Assembly: GCA_964406375.1 (NCBI GenBank)
Contig: CAYORM010000007.1
Location: forward strand, 1 to 64,000
Direction of reading: 5' to 3'
Length of the DNA stretch: 64,000 bases
Source: CAYORM01 sp964406375
GTDB lineage: Bacteria; Pseudomonadota; Alphaproteobacteria; DSM-16000; Inquilinaceae
In this document: piece by piece, positions 18,386 through 29,110 of the stretch
Layout: the number at the start of each line of letters is the position of its first letter
Position numbering within the stretch: position 1 is the stretch's first letter
Position numbers and translations under genes: made by a program
Notes under the pieces: generated by a model
What the model was told of the DNA's origin: nothing
The model's input: the letters and a program-made list of their open reading frames with translations, nothing else
Database searches by the model: none

Positions 18386-19141
18386 ATGCAGATCGAAGGG
18401 GCGACGATCCTGGTGACCGGAACCAGCCGGGGCATCGGCCGCGCCTATGTGGAGGGGCTGCTCGCGGCAGGGGCCGGGCGGCTTTATGCGGCGGCGCGCG
18501 ATCCGAAGGCGATCGCCGACCTGGTGGCGGCGGGGTCGGGGCGCGTCGTTCCGATCGCGCTCGATGTCACGCAGCCGGCGATGGTGGCCGCGGCGGCCGA
18601 GGCCTGCGGCGACACCCAGATCCTGATCAACAATGCCGGCATCAACGCCAATGCCGGGCTGATCGCCGCGGCGGATGACAGCCATGCCCGGGCCGAGATC
18701 GAGACCAATTATTTTGGGACACTGGCGATGTGCCGCGCCTTCGCGCCGATCCTCGCCCGGAATGGCGGCGGGCTGATCGTCAACATGCTGTCGATCACCG
18801 CGCGGGTGTCGATCCCGCTGATGGGCTCGCTCTCGGCCTCCAAGGCGGCGAGCTGGCGGATGACCCAAGGGGTGCGGGCCGAGCTGCGCGGGCAGGGCAC
18901 GCGCGTGATGGGCATCTTCCCGGGCGCGGTCGATACCGAAATGACCCGCGACTTCCAGGGCCCGAAGATACAGCCCGCGGAGGTGGTGGCCGCCGTCATC
19001 ACGGCGATCCGCAATGGCCCCGACGATGTCTATCCCGGTGAGATGGCGCAAGGGATCCATGCCGGTCTCGCTGCCGATCCCGACGAGGTCGAACGGCAGC
19101 TCAGCGCGGTCCTGCCTCCGGCGGCAGCGCAGCCCGCCTGA
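18386..19141 (+). CDS. Short-chain dehydrogenase/reductase family protein lacking the catalytic Tyr
   Basis: Rossmann-fold SDR protein of 251 residues with nucleotide loop TGTSRGIGRA (residues 11-20), the NNAG motif at 82-85 and catalytic-type Ser136 in NMLSITARV. The usual YxxxK is LSASK at 149-153: Lys153 is kept but the catalytic Tyr is Leu (codon CTC). Classical SDR reduction is therefore unlikely, though the NAD(P) site looks intact. The start at 18386 has AGGGGGG close upstream; an ATG at 18371 would add five residues. The gene is divergent from the hydrolase fusion. Confidence 0.85.
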   Translation: MQIEGATILVTGTSRGIGRAYVEGLLAAGAGRLYAAARDPKAIADLVAAGSGRVVPIALDVTQPAMVAAAAEACGDTQILINNAGINANAGLIAAADDSHARAEIETNYFGTLAMCRAFAPILARNGGGLIVNMLSITARVSIPLMGSLSASKAASWRMTQGVRAELRGQGTRVMGIFPGAVDTEMTRDFQGPKIQPAEVVAAVITAIRNGPDDVYPGEMAQGIHAGLAADPDEVERQLSAVLPPAAAQPA

Positions 19142-20182
19142 CCGGCCCGCCGCCGCGGCCGCCACGTAACCCGGGGCAGGGCGCCGCCGAACCCCGGGGC
19201 AGGGCCGAGGCCGGAGAAGGCGAGCGATGACGGCGACCATACAGTCCGGCGCGGCGCGGCACGCGCGCGCCGGCAGCCGCGGCGAAAATCGTCCGGCCGG
19301 TGATGCGCGCTCGGCGACGGTGCGCGCGCCCAGGGGGCCCTGGCGCGACCCGACGGGACGGCTCTCGCCGCTGAAGATCGTCGTCTTCGCCGGTCTGTTC
19401 GTGCCGGGCCTAGTCCTCCTGTGGCGGCAGTGGGCCGGCGATCTCGGGCCGCGGCCGATCGTCGAACTGACCCATGTGACCGGGCGCTGGACGATCTATT
19501 TCCTGCTGGCGACGCTGGCGATCTCGCCGGCCCGGCGGCTGCTGCGCTGGCCGCAGCTCATCTGGGTGCGGCGCATGCTCGGCCTTGCGGCCGCTGCCTA
19601 TGCCTGTGCCCATCTGCTGCTCTATATCGTCGACATGGAGGGTGATCTCGGCGTCGTCGCGACCGAGATTGCGAGCCGCTACTACCTGACGATCGGCTTC
19701 ATTGCGGTGCTCGGCCTCGTGCCGCTGGCGGTGACCTCGACCAACGCCATGGTGCGGCGGCTCGGCCCCGTGCGGTGGGGACGCCTGCAGAGCCTCGTCT
19801 ACCCGATCGCGATCCTGGCAATCGTGCATTTCTTCATGCAGACCAAGGCCGATCTCCGCCTGCCGCTGATCACCGGGGGGCTCCTCGCCTGGCTGCTGCT
19901 CTACCGCATCGCCGCGCGCATGCCGGCGCTCGCCGCGCTCTGGAACGGTCGCTGGTCCCTCGCCGCGACCCTCGGGCTCGGCGTTGTCGCCGCGGGCGGT
20001 GTCGCTCTGTCCGAGGCGCTCTACTACTGGGCGCTGCGCGGCGCGCCGATCGGCCGCGTGCTCGAGGCCAACCTCTCCATCACCCCCGCCCCACGCTCGG
20101 CGGTGGTCGTGCTGGCGGTCGGACTCGCGGTGCTGCTGGCCTCGGCCATCGGGCGCTGGGTGAAGGGGCGGGACGGCCGCCG

Positions 20183-21793
<1,611 letters not shown>

Positions 21794-21968
21794 TGCCCGC
21801 CTCCCTTGTCTCGTCGCCGAAACCATAAGGATGGCCGGATGCGGGCTCAACAGCCGCCATCCGGGCCTGTCGACGAAAAATCTTCCGCGGATGTCGAAAG
21901 GGCGGACCCTCGCCCGTCATGGAGGGCAGGGGGCCGGCAGGCGGTCCTCGATGGAGAGGAGACAGACG

Positions 21969-22391
21969 ATGCGCGTGATGGTGCTCGTGAAGGCGACGGA
22001 GGACAGCGAGGCGGGTCGGATGCCGACGACCGAGATGGTCGAGGCGATGAGCCGTTACAACGAGGCCCTGGCCGAAGCCGGGATCATGCTGGATGGCGAC
22101 GGTCTTAAGCCCTCCTCGGCGGGCAAGCGGGTCGCCTTCGACGGTCCGAACCGGACGGTGATCGACGGCCCCTTCGCCGAGACCCGCGAGCTGGTGGCAG
22201 GCTACTGGCTGTGGGAGGTGAAGGATCTCGACGAGGCCGTCGAATGGGTGAAGCGCTGCCCCAACCCGATGTTCGGTCCGAGCGAGATCGAGATTCGTCC
22301 GCTCTACGATCTGGCGGATCTCGGTGAGGCGATGACGCCCGAGATCATCGAGCGCTTCGAGCGGCTGCGCCGCACGGCCGACGGACGCTGA
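21969..22391 (+). CDS. YCII-related (DGPF domain) protein
   Basis: Small dimeric-barrel protein of 140 residues: MRVMVLVKATEDSEAG at the start, the DGPFAETRELVAGYWLWEVKDLDEAVEW core with the DGPF motif, and PMFGPSEIEIRPLYD at the end. Such proteins are the constant neighbours of ECF42 sigma factors, and one follows 44 bases downstream here. The biochemical role is unknown. GGAGAGGAG precedes the ATG at 21969; the long open frame upstream from 21339 is antisense to malate synthase and not coding. Confidence 0.9.
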   Translation: MRVMVLVKATEDSEAGRMPTTEMVEAMSRYNEALAEAGIMLDGDGLKPSSAGKRVAFDGPNRTVIDGPFAETRELVAGYWLWEVKDLDEAVEWVKRCPNPMFGPSEIEIRPLYDLADLGEAMTPEIIERFERLRRTADGR

Positions 22392-22435
22392 GCCGCGGCC
22401 TTGCCACGGCCACGGGCCTCGCCTATGCGGGGCCC

Positions 22436-23728
22436 GTGGCGTCCTTCCGTGAAACCGACCCGACCGATACCGCCGCCGAGGCCCAGCGCCGGATCGAGAC
22501 GGTCTTCCGCATCGAGCGGCCGCGGCTCGTCGCCGGGCTGGCACGGATGGTGCGCGACATCGGCCAGGCCGAGGACCTGGCGCAGGAGGTCTTCCTTGCC
22601 GCGCTCGCGGAATGGCCGCGATCCGGTGTGCCGCAGAGCCCGGGTGCCTGGCTGATGGCGGCGGCCAAGAGGCGGGCGATCGACGGTTTTCGCCACCGTG
22701 CGGTGATGGAGAGCAAGCGCGCGGTGATTGGCCAGGCGATCGAGGACAGCGAGGCCGAGCGGGCCGCGGCGGCGGAAGCGGCGCTCGACGACGATCTGGG
22801 CGACGAGCTGCTGGGGCTGATCTTCGCCGCCTGTCATCCGATCCTGCCACGCGAGGCCCGCGCGGCATTGACCTTGCGCCTTCTCGGCGGTCTCACCACC
22901 GGCGAGATCGCCCGCGCCTTTCTGGCCAGCGAGGCCGCGATCGCGCAGCGCATCGTCCGGGCCAAGCGGACGCTCGCCCGGGCGGGGCTGCGTTTCGAGG
23001 TGCCGCGCGGTCGCGATCGGGCGGCGCGTCTCGCCTCGGTCCTCGAGGTCGTCTATCTGATCTTCAACGAGGGCTATGCCGCGACGGCGGGCGATGCGGT
23101 GATCCGCCCGGCCATCGCCGCCGAGGCGCGACGGCTCGGCCGGGTGCTCGCGCGTCTCGCGCCGGAGGAGCCGGAGGTCTTCGGGCTCCTCGCACTCATG
23201 GAGCTTCAGGCCTCACGCTTTGCCGCCCGGGTCGCGCCGGACGGCTCGCCGGTGCCGCTGCTGGAACAGGATCGCCGGCGCTGGGACCGCCTGCTGATCC
23301 GCCGTGGCCTTGCGGCGCTCGCTCGCGCAGAAGCGCTCGGCGGGGCCGATGGACCCTATGCGCTGCAGGCGGCGCTGGCCGCCTGTCACGCCCGGGCGAT
23401 GCGGGCGGAGGATACCGATTGGCCCCGGATCGCGGGGCTCTACGACCGGCTGGGTCGTGTCGCGCCGTCACCGGTGGTCGAGCTCAACCGCGCCATGGCG
23501 CATGGCATGGCCTTCGGGCCGGAGGCGGGGCTCGCGCTTCTCGAGCCGCTGAGCGAGGCGCCGGCGCTGCGCGCGTATGCGCTGCTTCCCGCGGCGCGCG
23601 GCGACCTGCTGTTGCGCGCCGGCCGCCCGGCCGAGGCGCGGCCTCATTTCGAGCGTGCCGCCGCCCTCAGCCGCAATGCGCGGGAGAGCGCTTTCCTCGC
23701 CGCGCGCGCCGCGGCCTGCGTGGTGTGA
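22436..23728 (+). CDS. RNA polymerase sigma factor, ECF42-type with C-terminal TPR-like extension
   Basis: ECF sigma factor of 430 residues, more than twice the usual ECF length. Region 2 is at about residues 25-95 (RPRLVAGLARMVRDIGQAEDLAQEVFLAALAEWP). Region 4 is at about 135-185 (LPREARAALTLRLLGGLTTGEIARAFLASEAAIAQRIVRAKRTL). The rest is the long helical DUF6596/TPR-like extension with VYLIFNEGYAAT and VVELNRAMAHG typical of ECF42. In this group the extension is thought to control activity instead of an anti-sigma factor, and none is encoded here. It starts with GTG. The YCII gene just upstream is its conserved partner. Confidence 0.93.
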   Translation: MASFRETDPTDTAAEAQRRIETVFRIERPRLVAGLARMVRDIGQAEDLAQEVFLAALAEWPRSGVPQSPGAWLMAAAKRRAIDGFRHRAVMESKRAVIGQAIEDSEAERAAAAEAALDDDLGDELLGLIFAACHPILPREARAALTLRLLGGLTTGEIARAFLASEAAIAQRIVRAKRTLARAGLRFEVPRGRDRAARLASVLEVVYLIFNEGYAATAGDAVIRPAIAAEARRLGRVLARLAPEEPEVFGLLALMELQASRFAARVAPDGSPVPLLEQDRRRWDRLLIRRGLAALARAEALGGADGPYALQAALAACHARAMRAEDTDWPRIAGLYDRLGRVAPSPVVELNRAMAHGMAFGPEAGLALLEPLSEAPALRAYALLPAARGDLLLRAGRPAEARPHFERAAALSRNARESAFLAARAAACVV

Positions 23729-23730
23729 GA

Positions 23731-24702
23731 TCAGCCGGGCGCGCGCGCCAGCGCCGACAGCGCCTCGAAACCCGGTCCCCTCGTCGGGATGTCGATCGCG
23801 AACACCTCGGCGATCGCCCTCTGCCAGCCATGCAGGAAATAGGTCCAGCCATCGGCGATGGTGAGAGTGCGGCTCGCCTGCTGCCGGCGGGCCTGGTCGA
23901 GGAAGACGAGCGCACCGCGGTAGTTCAGCTCCCAGACATAACCGTGCTCGGGAAACGGTGCGGCGTCGCTGATCGGACTGCCCGGCCGGTCCTTGCCGAG
24001 GCCCGTCGCGTTGACGACGAGCGAGCCGGGTGGCAGCGCCGCCATCAGCCGGTCGCAATCGTCGCCGCCCGTGACGTGGACCGTCTCGACCATGATTTCC
24101 GCCCCCGCGTGAACCCGGCGCAGCTCCTCGAGCCGTTCGCGGCGCGTATCGGCGACGACGAGCCGCGACGGGCGGTCCGGACCGCGTTCGGGACGCAACA
24201 GGTGCCAGGTCAGCGCCGTGCCGGCGCCGCCGGCGCCCAGGCAGAGGCAGGCGGCGCCGGCCGCGGCGAAATGGCCCCCCGGCACCAGCCCGTCGAGGGC
24301 GAGGCCAGCCGAGATCGGATCCTTGGCATGGCCGAGAAGCCGCCCGTCGCGCTTGGACAGGCAGCTCACCTCGTGCAGGCGTTCGGCATGGGGGTCGAGC
24401 CCGTCGAACAGATCACGAGCGGCGCGCAGCAGGTCGATCTTGTGCGTGGTGACCAGGGCGCCCAGCGATAACGGATCGTGCCGGATGAAGTCGACCGCCG
24501 CGCGGTAGGCGGCGGCCGGCGCACCGAGCGGCAGATCGATGCCGCGCATCACCGCCGGACCGAGCCCGAGATGCGCCGCCCAGCGCGGAAAGACCGACAT
24601 GATCGAGGATTGCCCGGTGGTGACGCCGATGAAGTACATGGTCGGCACCGTCGCCGGCGCTGGCAGGGCGAGATCGGGCGGGGCGTCACCGGCGACCATC
24701 AT
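23731..24702 (-). CDS. Shikimate dehydrogenase-like oxidoreductase of divergent active site
   Basis: AroE-fold protein of 323 residues. The fold is shown by MYFIGVTTGQSSIMSVFPRW, the VTTHK segment with the catalytic-type Lys, the Rossmann loop LGAGGAGTALTWHL and the VNATGLGKD segment. Against true AroE, the NT pair that binds shikimate (AVNTL) reads EVSCL, and the DNTD motif before the cofactor domain reads HAKD; the C-terminal Gln region also differs (YFLHGW). Lys and the last Asp remain. A polyol or sugar acid substrate other than shikimate is therefore likely, consistent with the neighbouring sugar isomerase and kinase genes. Its ATG overlaps the cupin stop (ATGA, 24699-24702). Confidence 0.8.
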   Translation of the reverse strand: MMVAGDAPPDLALPAPATVPTMYFIGVTTGQSSIMSVFPRWAAHLGLGPAVMRGIDLPLGAPAAAYRAAVDFIRHDPLSLGALVTTHKIDLLRAARDLFDGLDPHAERLHEVSCLSKRDGRLLGHAKDPISAGLALDGLVPGGHFAAAGAACLCLGAGGAGTALTWHLLRPERGPDRPSRLVVADTRRERLEELRRVHAGAEIMVETVHVTGGDDCDRLMAALPPGSLVVNATGLGKDRPGSPISDAAPFPEHGYVWELNYRGALVFLDQARRQQASRTLTIADGWTYFLHGWQRAIAEVFAIDIPTRGPGFEALSALARAPG

Positions 24703-25328
24703 CGGGCGGCCGGGCTGTAGCGGGCCATCTCCTCGGCGCTGCGTGGGCGCCAGCCGGGATTGGGCTCCGTCGTCCAACCGCCGGCCCCGTCCTCGACGAT
24801 CGTCTCGCGCATGCCGCCGGCCCGGGCGATGATGTCGTAATCCTGCCCGGCATCGGCCGGGTAGCAGAAGACGGTGACGAGTGCCGTGCTGCCGGTATTG
24901 ACCGAGCGATGGATCCAGTAGGGCGGCACATAGACGATCGCCTGCGGGTGAAACGCCGCGATCCGCACCTCGCCGGCCGCCGATTCCATCAGCATCAGGC
25001 CTTCGCCCGACTGGCAGTAGTAGATCTCCGGCCGGTCGGAGCGGGCGTGGATGTGCCCGCGCGTCATCGCGAATTCCCGGCCGACCCGGCCGGGATAGAG
25101 GATGCTGGTGCCGTGGATGAGGTCGCCCGCGGCCTGCGAGGGGGTGTGGTCGTAGACCTCGTAGGAGAGGTCGTCGCCGCGCGCCGCAGCGATCGCCCGC
25201 CACGCCTCCTCGTCGCGGTAAAGACCGCCCAGCTCCGACCAGCGCTTCACGTAGCGGCGCGTGGCGCCCTGCATCCTGCCGGTGACCGGATCCACCACCG
25301 TGACCGTCGGCTCCACGAGATCGGTCAT
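24699..25328 (-). CDS. Cupin-type glucose-6-phosphate isomerase family protein
   Basis: This 209-residue single-cupin protein resembles archaeal-type phosphoglucose isomerase (GPI family). The metal-binding motif is GHIHARSDRPEIYYCQSGEG, with two His and a Glu, and a later His in YVPPYWIHRSVNTG. AFHPQAIVYVPP is another family feature. Known members interconvert glucose- and fructose-6-phosphate, but bacterial paralogues next to FGGY kinases may act on other sugar phosphates. It is the first gene of a two-gene unit with the AroE-like enzyme and is divergent from the kinase gene (99-base spacer). Confidence 0.82.
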   Translation of the reverse strand: MTDLVEPTVTVVDPVTGRMQGATRRYVKRWSELGGLYRDEEAWRAIAAARGDDLSYEVYDHTPSQAAGDLIHGTSILYPGRVGREFAMTRGHIHARSDRPEIYYCQSGEGLMLMESAAGEVRIAAFHPQAIVYVPPYWIHRSVNTGSTALVTVFCYPADAGQDYDIIARAGGMRETIVEDGAGGWTTEPNPGWRPRSAEEMARYSPAAR

Positions 25329-25427
25329 CCCGAGGCCTCCTTGCGTCGCTCTCACCTCGTCCGAGCCCTCTAGCACGGCGGGGCGCTGCCATCGACAGCC
25401 GCGCCCGGCTGGGGCAGGGTCGCGGGC

Positions 25428-26924
25428 ATGACGACCGACCTCTTCCTCGCGATCGATGTGGGGACCGGCAGCGTGCGTTCGGCACTGGTCGACCGGTCCG
25501 GGCGCTTCCTGGCCTTCGCCGCGCGCGAGCACGATCAGATCGTGCCGCAATTCGGCTGGGCCGAGCAGCGCCCGGCCGATTGGTGGGACGGTGCCGTCGC
25601 CACGATCCGCTCGGTGCTGGCGACTGTCGAGGGGGCGGCGTCGCGCATCGCCTGCATCTGCGCCTGCGGCCAGATGCACGGGACGGTGCTGATCGACGAT
25701 GGCGGCCGGCCAACCCTCGAGGCGGTGCCGCTGTGGAATGACAAGCGCACCCGTCGCCATGTCGAGGCGTTCCTGGCCGCCAATGACATGGCGGCGCTGC
25801 AGCCGGCGACCGCCAATCCCGCCGCCCCGGCCTGGCCGGGCTTCAAGCTCGCCTGGATTCGCGACCATGAGCTCGAGGCCTTTGCGCGCGCCGCGACGGT
25901 GCTGATGCCGAAGGACTGGATCGGCTTCTGCCTGACCGGCGAGACGGCGATCGACCGGCCGGAGGCCTCGACCACCTTCCTGATGGATGCCCGCAGCGGC
26001 GACTGGAGCGCCGATCTCGCCGCGCGGCTCGGCGTCGATCTCGCCAAGCTGCCGGCGCTGCGCGCGCCGACCGACATCCTCGGCACCGTCACCGCGGCCG
26101 CGGCGGCGGCGACCGGGCTGCGGGCCGGCACCCCGGTCGCCGTCGGCGCAGGGGATTTCCCGGCGACGCTGATCGGGTGCGGTGCCCATCGCCCCGGGCT
26201 CGGCTCGGACATCACCGGCACCTCGACGCTGGTGACGCTGGTCGCGCCGCATCCGGTGATCGATCCGGTGATCTCCAATGTGATGGGTGTGGACCGCGGC
26301 TGGAGTGCCTTCACCATCCTGGATGCGGGCGGCGATGCGATGCGCTGGGCGCGGCGGGCCTTCCACGACAAGCATTGGGACTATGCCCGCATCGTTGCCG
26401 CGGCGGCCGAGGCGCCGGCGGGATCCGAGCGGCTGCTGTTCCTGCCCTTCCTGAGCGGTGAACGGCTGGGTCCGGCGGTCAACGCCCGTGCCCAGTTCTT
26501 CGGGCTGACGGCCGCGCATGGTGCCGGCCATCTGCACCGGGCGGTGATGGAGGGGGTGGCGTTTGCGGCGGGGCGCAACCTTGCCATCATGCGGCGGGCC
26601 GGCGCCGCGCCCGAAAGGATCGTCGCGGCCGGTGGTGGCGCCAAGACCCCGCTATGGCTCGAGATCAAGGCCAGCATCTGGGGCACGCCGATTGTCACCA
26701 CTGCGGAGGCCGAGGCGGGGGTGTTGGGCTGCGCGGCGATGGCGGGCCTCGCCTCGGGTGCCTTTGCCGACATGGAGGAGGCGGTCGGGCGCCTGGTCCG
26801 GATCGAACGCGAGATCCCGCCGAACCCGGCATGGACCGAACGCTATGCCCGGATGGCCGAGCTGTTCGACCGGCTCTATGAGCAGTCGATCCCGCTGTAC
26901 GGGGCGCTCGACGCATTGCCCTGA
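25428..26924 (+). CDS. FGGY family carbohydrate kinase (xylulokinase-like)
   Basis: Sugar kinase of 498 residues with FGGY N-terminal (LFLAIDVGTGSVRSALVD) and C-terminal (ERIVAAGGGAKTPLWLEIKASIWGTPI) domains. The catalytic Asp lies in VAVGAGDFPATLIGCG, where the common GDQ reads GDF, so it is not a typical xylulokinase or glycerol kinase. The substrate is a sugar or polyol, not further predictable. ATG at 25428 after AGGGTCGCGGGC. It faces away from the cupin isomerase and AroE-like genes and probably belongs to the same catabolic unit. Confidence 0.9.
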   Translation: MTTDLFLAIDVGTGSVRSALVDRSGRFLAFAAREHDQIVPQFGWAEQRPADWWDGAVATIRSVLATVEGAASRIACICACGQMHGTVLIDDGGRPTLEAVPLWNDKRTRRHVEAFLAANDMAALQPATANPAAPAWPGFKLAWIRDHELEAFARAATVLMPKDWIGFCLTGETAIDRPEASTTFLMDARSGDWSADLAARLGVDLAKLPALRAPTDILGTVTAAAAAATGLRAGTPVAVGAGDFPATLIGCGAHRPGLGSDITGTSTLVTLVAPHPVIDPVISNVMGVDRGWSAFTILDAGGDAMRWARRAFHDKHWDYARIVAAAAEAPAGSERLLFLPFLSGERLGPAVNARAQFFGLTAAHGAGHLHRAVMEGVAFAAGRNLAIMRRAGAAPERIVAAGGGAKTPLWLEIKASIWGTPIVTTAEAEAGVLGCAAMAGLASGAFADMEEAVGRLVRIEREIPPNPAWTERYARMAELFDRLYEQSIPLYGALDALP

Positions 26925-26931
26925 CGGCGTC

Positions 26932-26949
26932 GCCGCGCGCCGGCGCGGC
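26932..26949 (+). terminator. Hairpin after the FGGY kinase gene
   Basis: GCCGCGC, loop GCCG, GCGCGGC forms a perfect 7-base stem starting 7 bases after the kinase stop codon. No U-run follows, so it may act only as a weak or Rho-assisted terminator or as a 3' end stabiliser. Confidence 0.35.
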
Positions 26950-26973
26950 TCCGGCGATAACCCTCCACAGTCC

Positions 26974-27057
26974 GCAATGTAGGGTATCAGGAGCGGCGTC
27001 ATGCCGCCCCTCGAGGCGGCAGCCGCCTTGACAGGGCTTCGCTCGCTCCTACATTGC
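26974..27057 (+). promoter_or_regulatory. thrS promoter with flanking 10-base inverted repeat
   Basis: TTGACA at 27028-27033, a 16-base spacer and TACATT at 27050-27055 form a good sigma-70-type promoter, predicting transcription from about 27062 and a leader of some 40 bases before thrS. The -10 region lies inside one arm of an inverted repeat, GCAATGTAGG (26974-26983) and CCTACATTGC (27048-27057). This could be a regulator site. AAGGA at 27089-27093 is the ribosome site for the GTG at 27102. Confidence 0.55.
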
Positions 27058-27101
27058 AGGGCCTTTTGCGCTACGGCGCCCCGAATGCAAGGATTCCTGC
27101 G

Positions 27102-29050
27102 GTGTCTGCCCCTGTCGCGATCACACTTCCGGACGGTGCTGTGCGTCGATTCGACGGCCCCGTGACCGGGACCGAGATCGCGACGTCGATCTCCAAAAGC
27201 CTCGGCAAGGCGGCGATCGCGATGAAGGTCGACGGCCGGCTCGTCGATCTGGCGACGCCGGTCGACCGGGACGCCGCCGTGGAAATTGTGACGCGCCGCG
27301 ACGGCGCAGCGCTGGAGCTGATCCGGCACGACGCCGCCCATGTGATGGCCGAGGCGGTCCAGAGCCTTTACCCCGGTACCCAGGTGACGATCGGCCCGGC
27401 GATCGAGAACGGCTTCTATTACGACTTCTTCCGCCAGGAGCCGTTCACGCCGGACGATCTGCCCCGCATCGAGGCGCGGATGCGCGAGATCATCGCGCGC
27501 AACGAGGCCTTCAGCCGCGAGGTCTGGGATCGCGACGAGGCGATCGCCTTCTTCGAGGCGCGCGGCGAGCGCTTCAAGGCGGAGTTGATTCGTGACCTGC
27601 CGGAGAGCGAGACGATCTCGATCTACCGTCAGGGCGACTGGCTCGATCTGTGCCGCGGGCCGCACATGCCGTCGACCGGCCATGTCGGCCAGGGCTTCAA
27701 GCTGATGAAGCTGGCCGGCGCCTATTGGCGGGGCGATCACCGCAATCCGCAGCTCCAGCGGATCTACGGCACCGCCTGGCGGGACGAGAAGGAGCTGGCG
27801 GCCTATCTGCACCAGCTCGAGGAGGCGGAGAAGCGCGACCACCGCCGGCTGGGCCGCGAGATGGACCTCTTCCACCTGCAGGAGGAAGCGGCGGGCAGTG
27901 TCTTCTGGCACCCCTATGGCTGGACCGTCTACCGGACACTCGAGGGCTATATCCGCCGCAAGCTCGAAGCGGGCGGCTATGTCGAGGTGAAGACGCCGCA
28001 GCTCATCGACCAGAGCCTGTTCAAGGCATCGGGTCATTGGGACATGTACGGCGACAACATGTTCAAGATCGCCGTCGGCCAGAAGGAGGACGGCACGCCG
28101 GAGCGGATGCTCGGCGTCAAGCCGATGAACTGCCCGGGTCATGTCCAGATCTTCAAGCAGGGCGTGGTGAGCTATCGCGACCTGCCGATCCGGATGGCGG
28201 AGTTCGGGAGCTGCCACCGCAACGAGCCGTCCGGTGCGCTGCACGGCATCATGCGGGTGCGCCAGTTNNNNNNNNNNAGGACGACGCGCACATCTTCTGC
28301 ACGCATGAGCAGCTCGTCGATGAGGCGTCGCGCTACATCGCGCTGCAGCTCAGCGTCTATCGCGATCTCGGCTTCGACAAGATCGACGTGAAGCTGGCGC
28401 TGCGCCCCGAGGTGCGGGCCGGCGATGACACCTTGTGGGATCAGGCCGAGGAGATGCTGCGCGTCGCCCTGCGCGCGGCCGGGCTGCCCTTCGAGGAGCT
28501 GCCGGGCGAGGGGGCATTCTACGGGCCGAAGATCGAGTTCCACCTGACCGACGCGATCGGCCGGACCTGGCAGTGCGGCACGCTTCAGGCGGACTACGTG
28601 CTGCCCGAGCGGCTCGATGCGAGCTATGTCGGCGAGGACGGGCAGAGGCACCGGCCGGTGATGCTGCACCGGGCGATCCTCGGCTCGCTTGAGCGCTTTA
28701 TCGGCATCCTGATCGAGCATCACGCCGGGCGCCTGCCGATGTGGCTCGCCCCGGTGCAGGCGGTGGTGGCGACGATCACCTCGGATGCCGATGCCTTCGC
28801 CGAGACGGTGGCAGCGCGGGCGCGGGCGGCCGGCCTCCGGGTCGAGGCCGATCTGCGCAACGAGAAGATCAACTACAAGGTCCGCGAGCACAGCCTGCGC
28901 AAGGTGCCGGTGATGCTCGTGGTCGGACGGCGGGAGGCGGAGCAGGGCACGGTGGCGCTGCGCCGTCTCGGCGGCCAAGCGCAGGAAGTGCTTGCCCTTG
29001 ACGACGCTGTTTCTACACTCGTTACGGAAGCACGCAGTCCGGACGCCTGA
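27102..29050 (+). CDS. thrS: Threonyl-tRNA synthetase (interrupted by an assembly gap)
   Basis: Class II synthetase attaching Thr to tRNA-Thr. Domains in order: TGS (residues 1-65, AITLPDGAVRRFDGP), the editing/SAD domain with HDAAH at 76-80, the catalytic core with zinc Cys in MNCPGHVQIF and motif 2 RNEPSGALHGIMRVRQ, motif 3 GSLERFIGILIEHHAGRLP, and the anticodon-binding domain. Ten Ns at 28268-28277 shift the frame, but both sides read as one ThrRS; the conserved FTQDDAHIF across the gap needs 5 bases, not 10. So this is an assembly artefact, not a frameshifted gene. It starts with GTG behind AAGGA and precedes infC, a classic pairing. Confidence 0.95.
28268..28277. other. Assembly gap (10 N) inside thrS
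   Basis: A run of exactly ten Ns lies between CGCCAGTT and AGGACGACGCG. The reading frame moves from phase 0 to phase 2 across it. The expected codons TTC ACC CAG would need only five missing bases, so the gap length is a placeholder. Confidence 0.95.
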
Positions 29051-29097
29051 CCGCGGATCGACACGTGGCCGGGCACCCCGGCAGCTGGAGCCATAGC

Positions 29098-29104
29098 AAG
29101 GAGG
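29098..29104 (+). promoter_or_regulatory. Perfect Shine-Dalgarno site pointing to an ATA start of infC
   Basis: AAGGAGG is followed after 6 bases by an in-frame ATA at 29111. The first in-frame ATG (29135) is 30 bases away and has no comparable site. This decides the start of infC in favour of ATA. Confidence 0.6.
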
Positions 29105-29110
29105 CGATAC

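Noticed and set aside
23731..25713. A single 660-codon minus-strand protein ending with the AroE-like domain
   Set aside because: The upstream half is out of frame with the clearly coding cupin isomerase. The AroE-like gene starts at 24702 with an ATGA overlap.
27102..29050. thrS as a frameshifted pseudogene
   Set aside because: The phase change coincides exactly with a 10-N placeholder; both halves are fully conserved.
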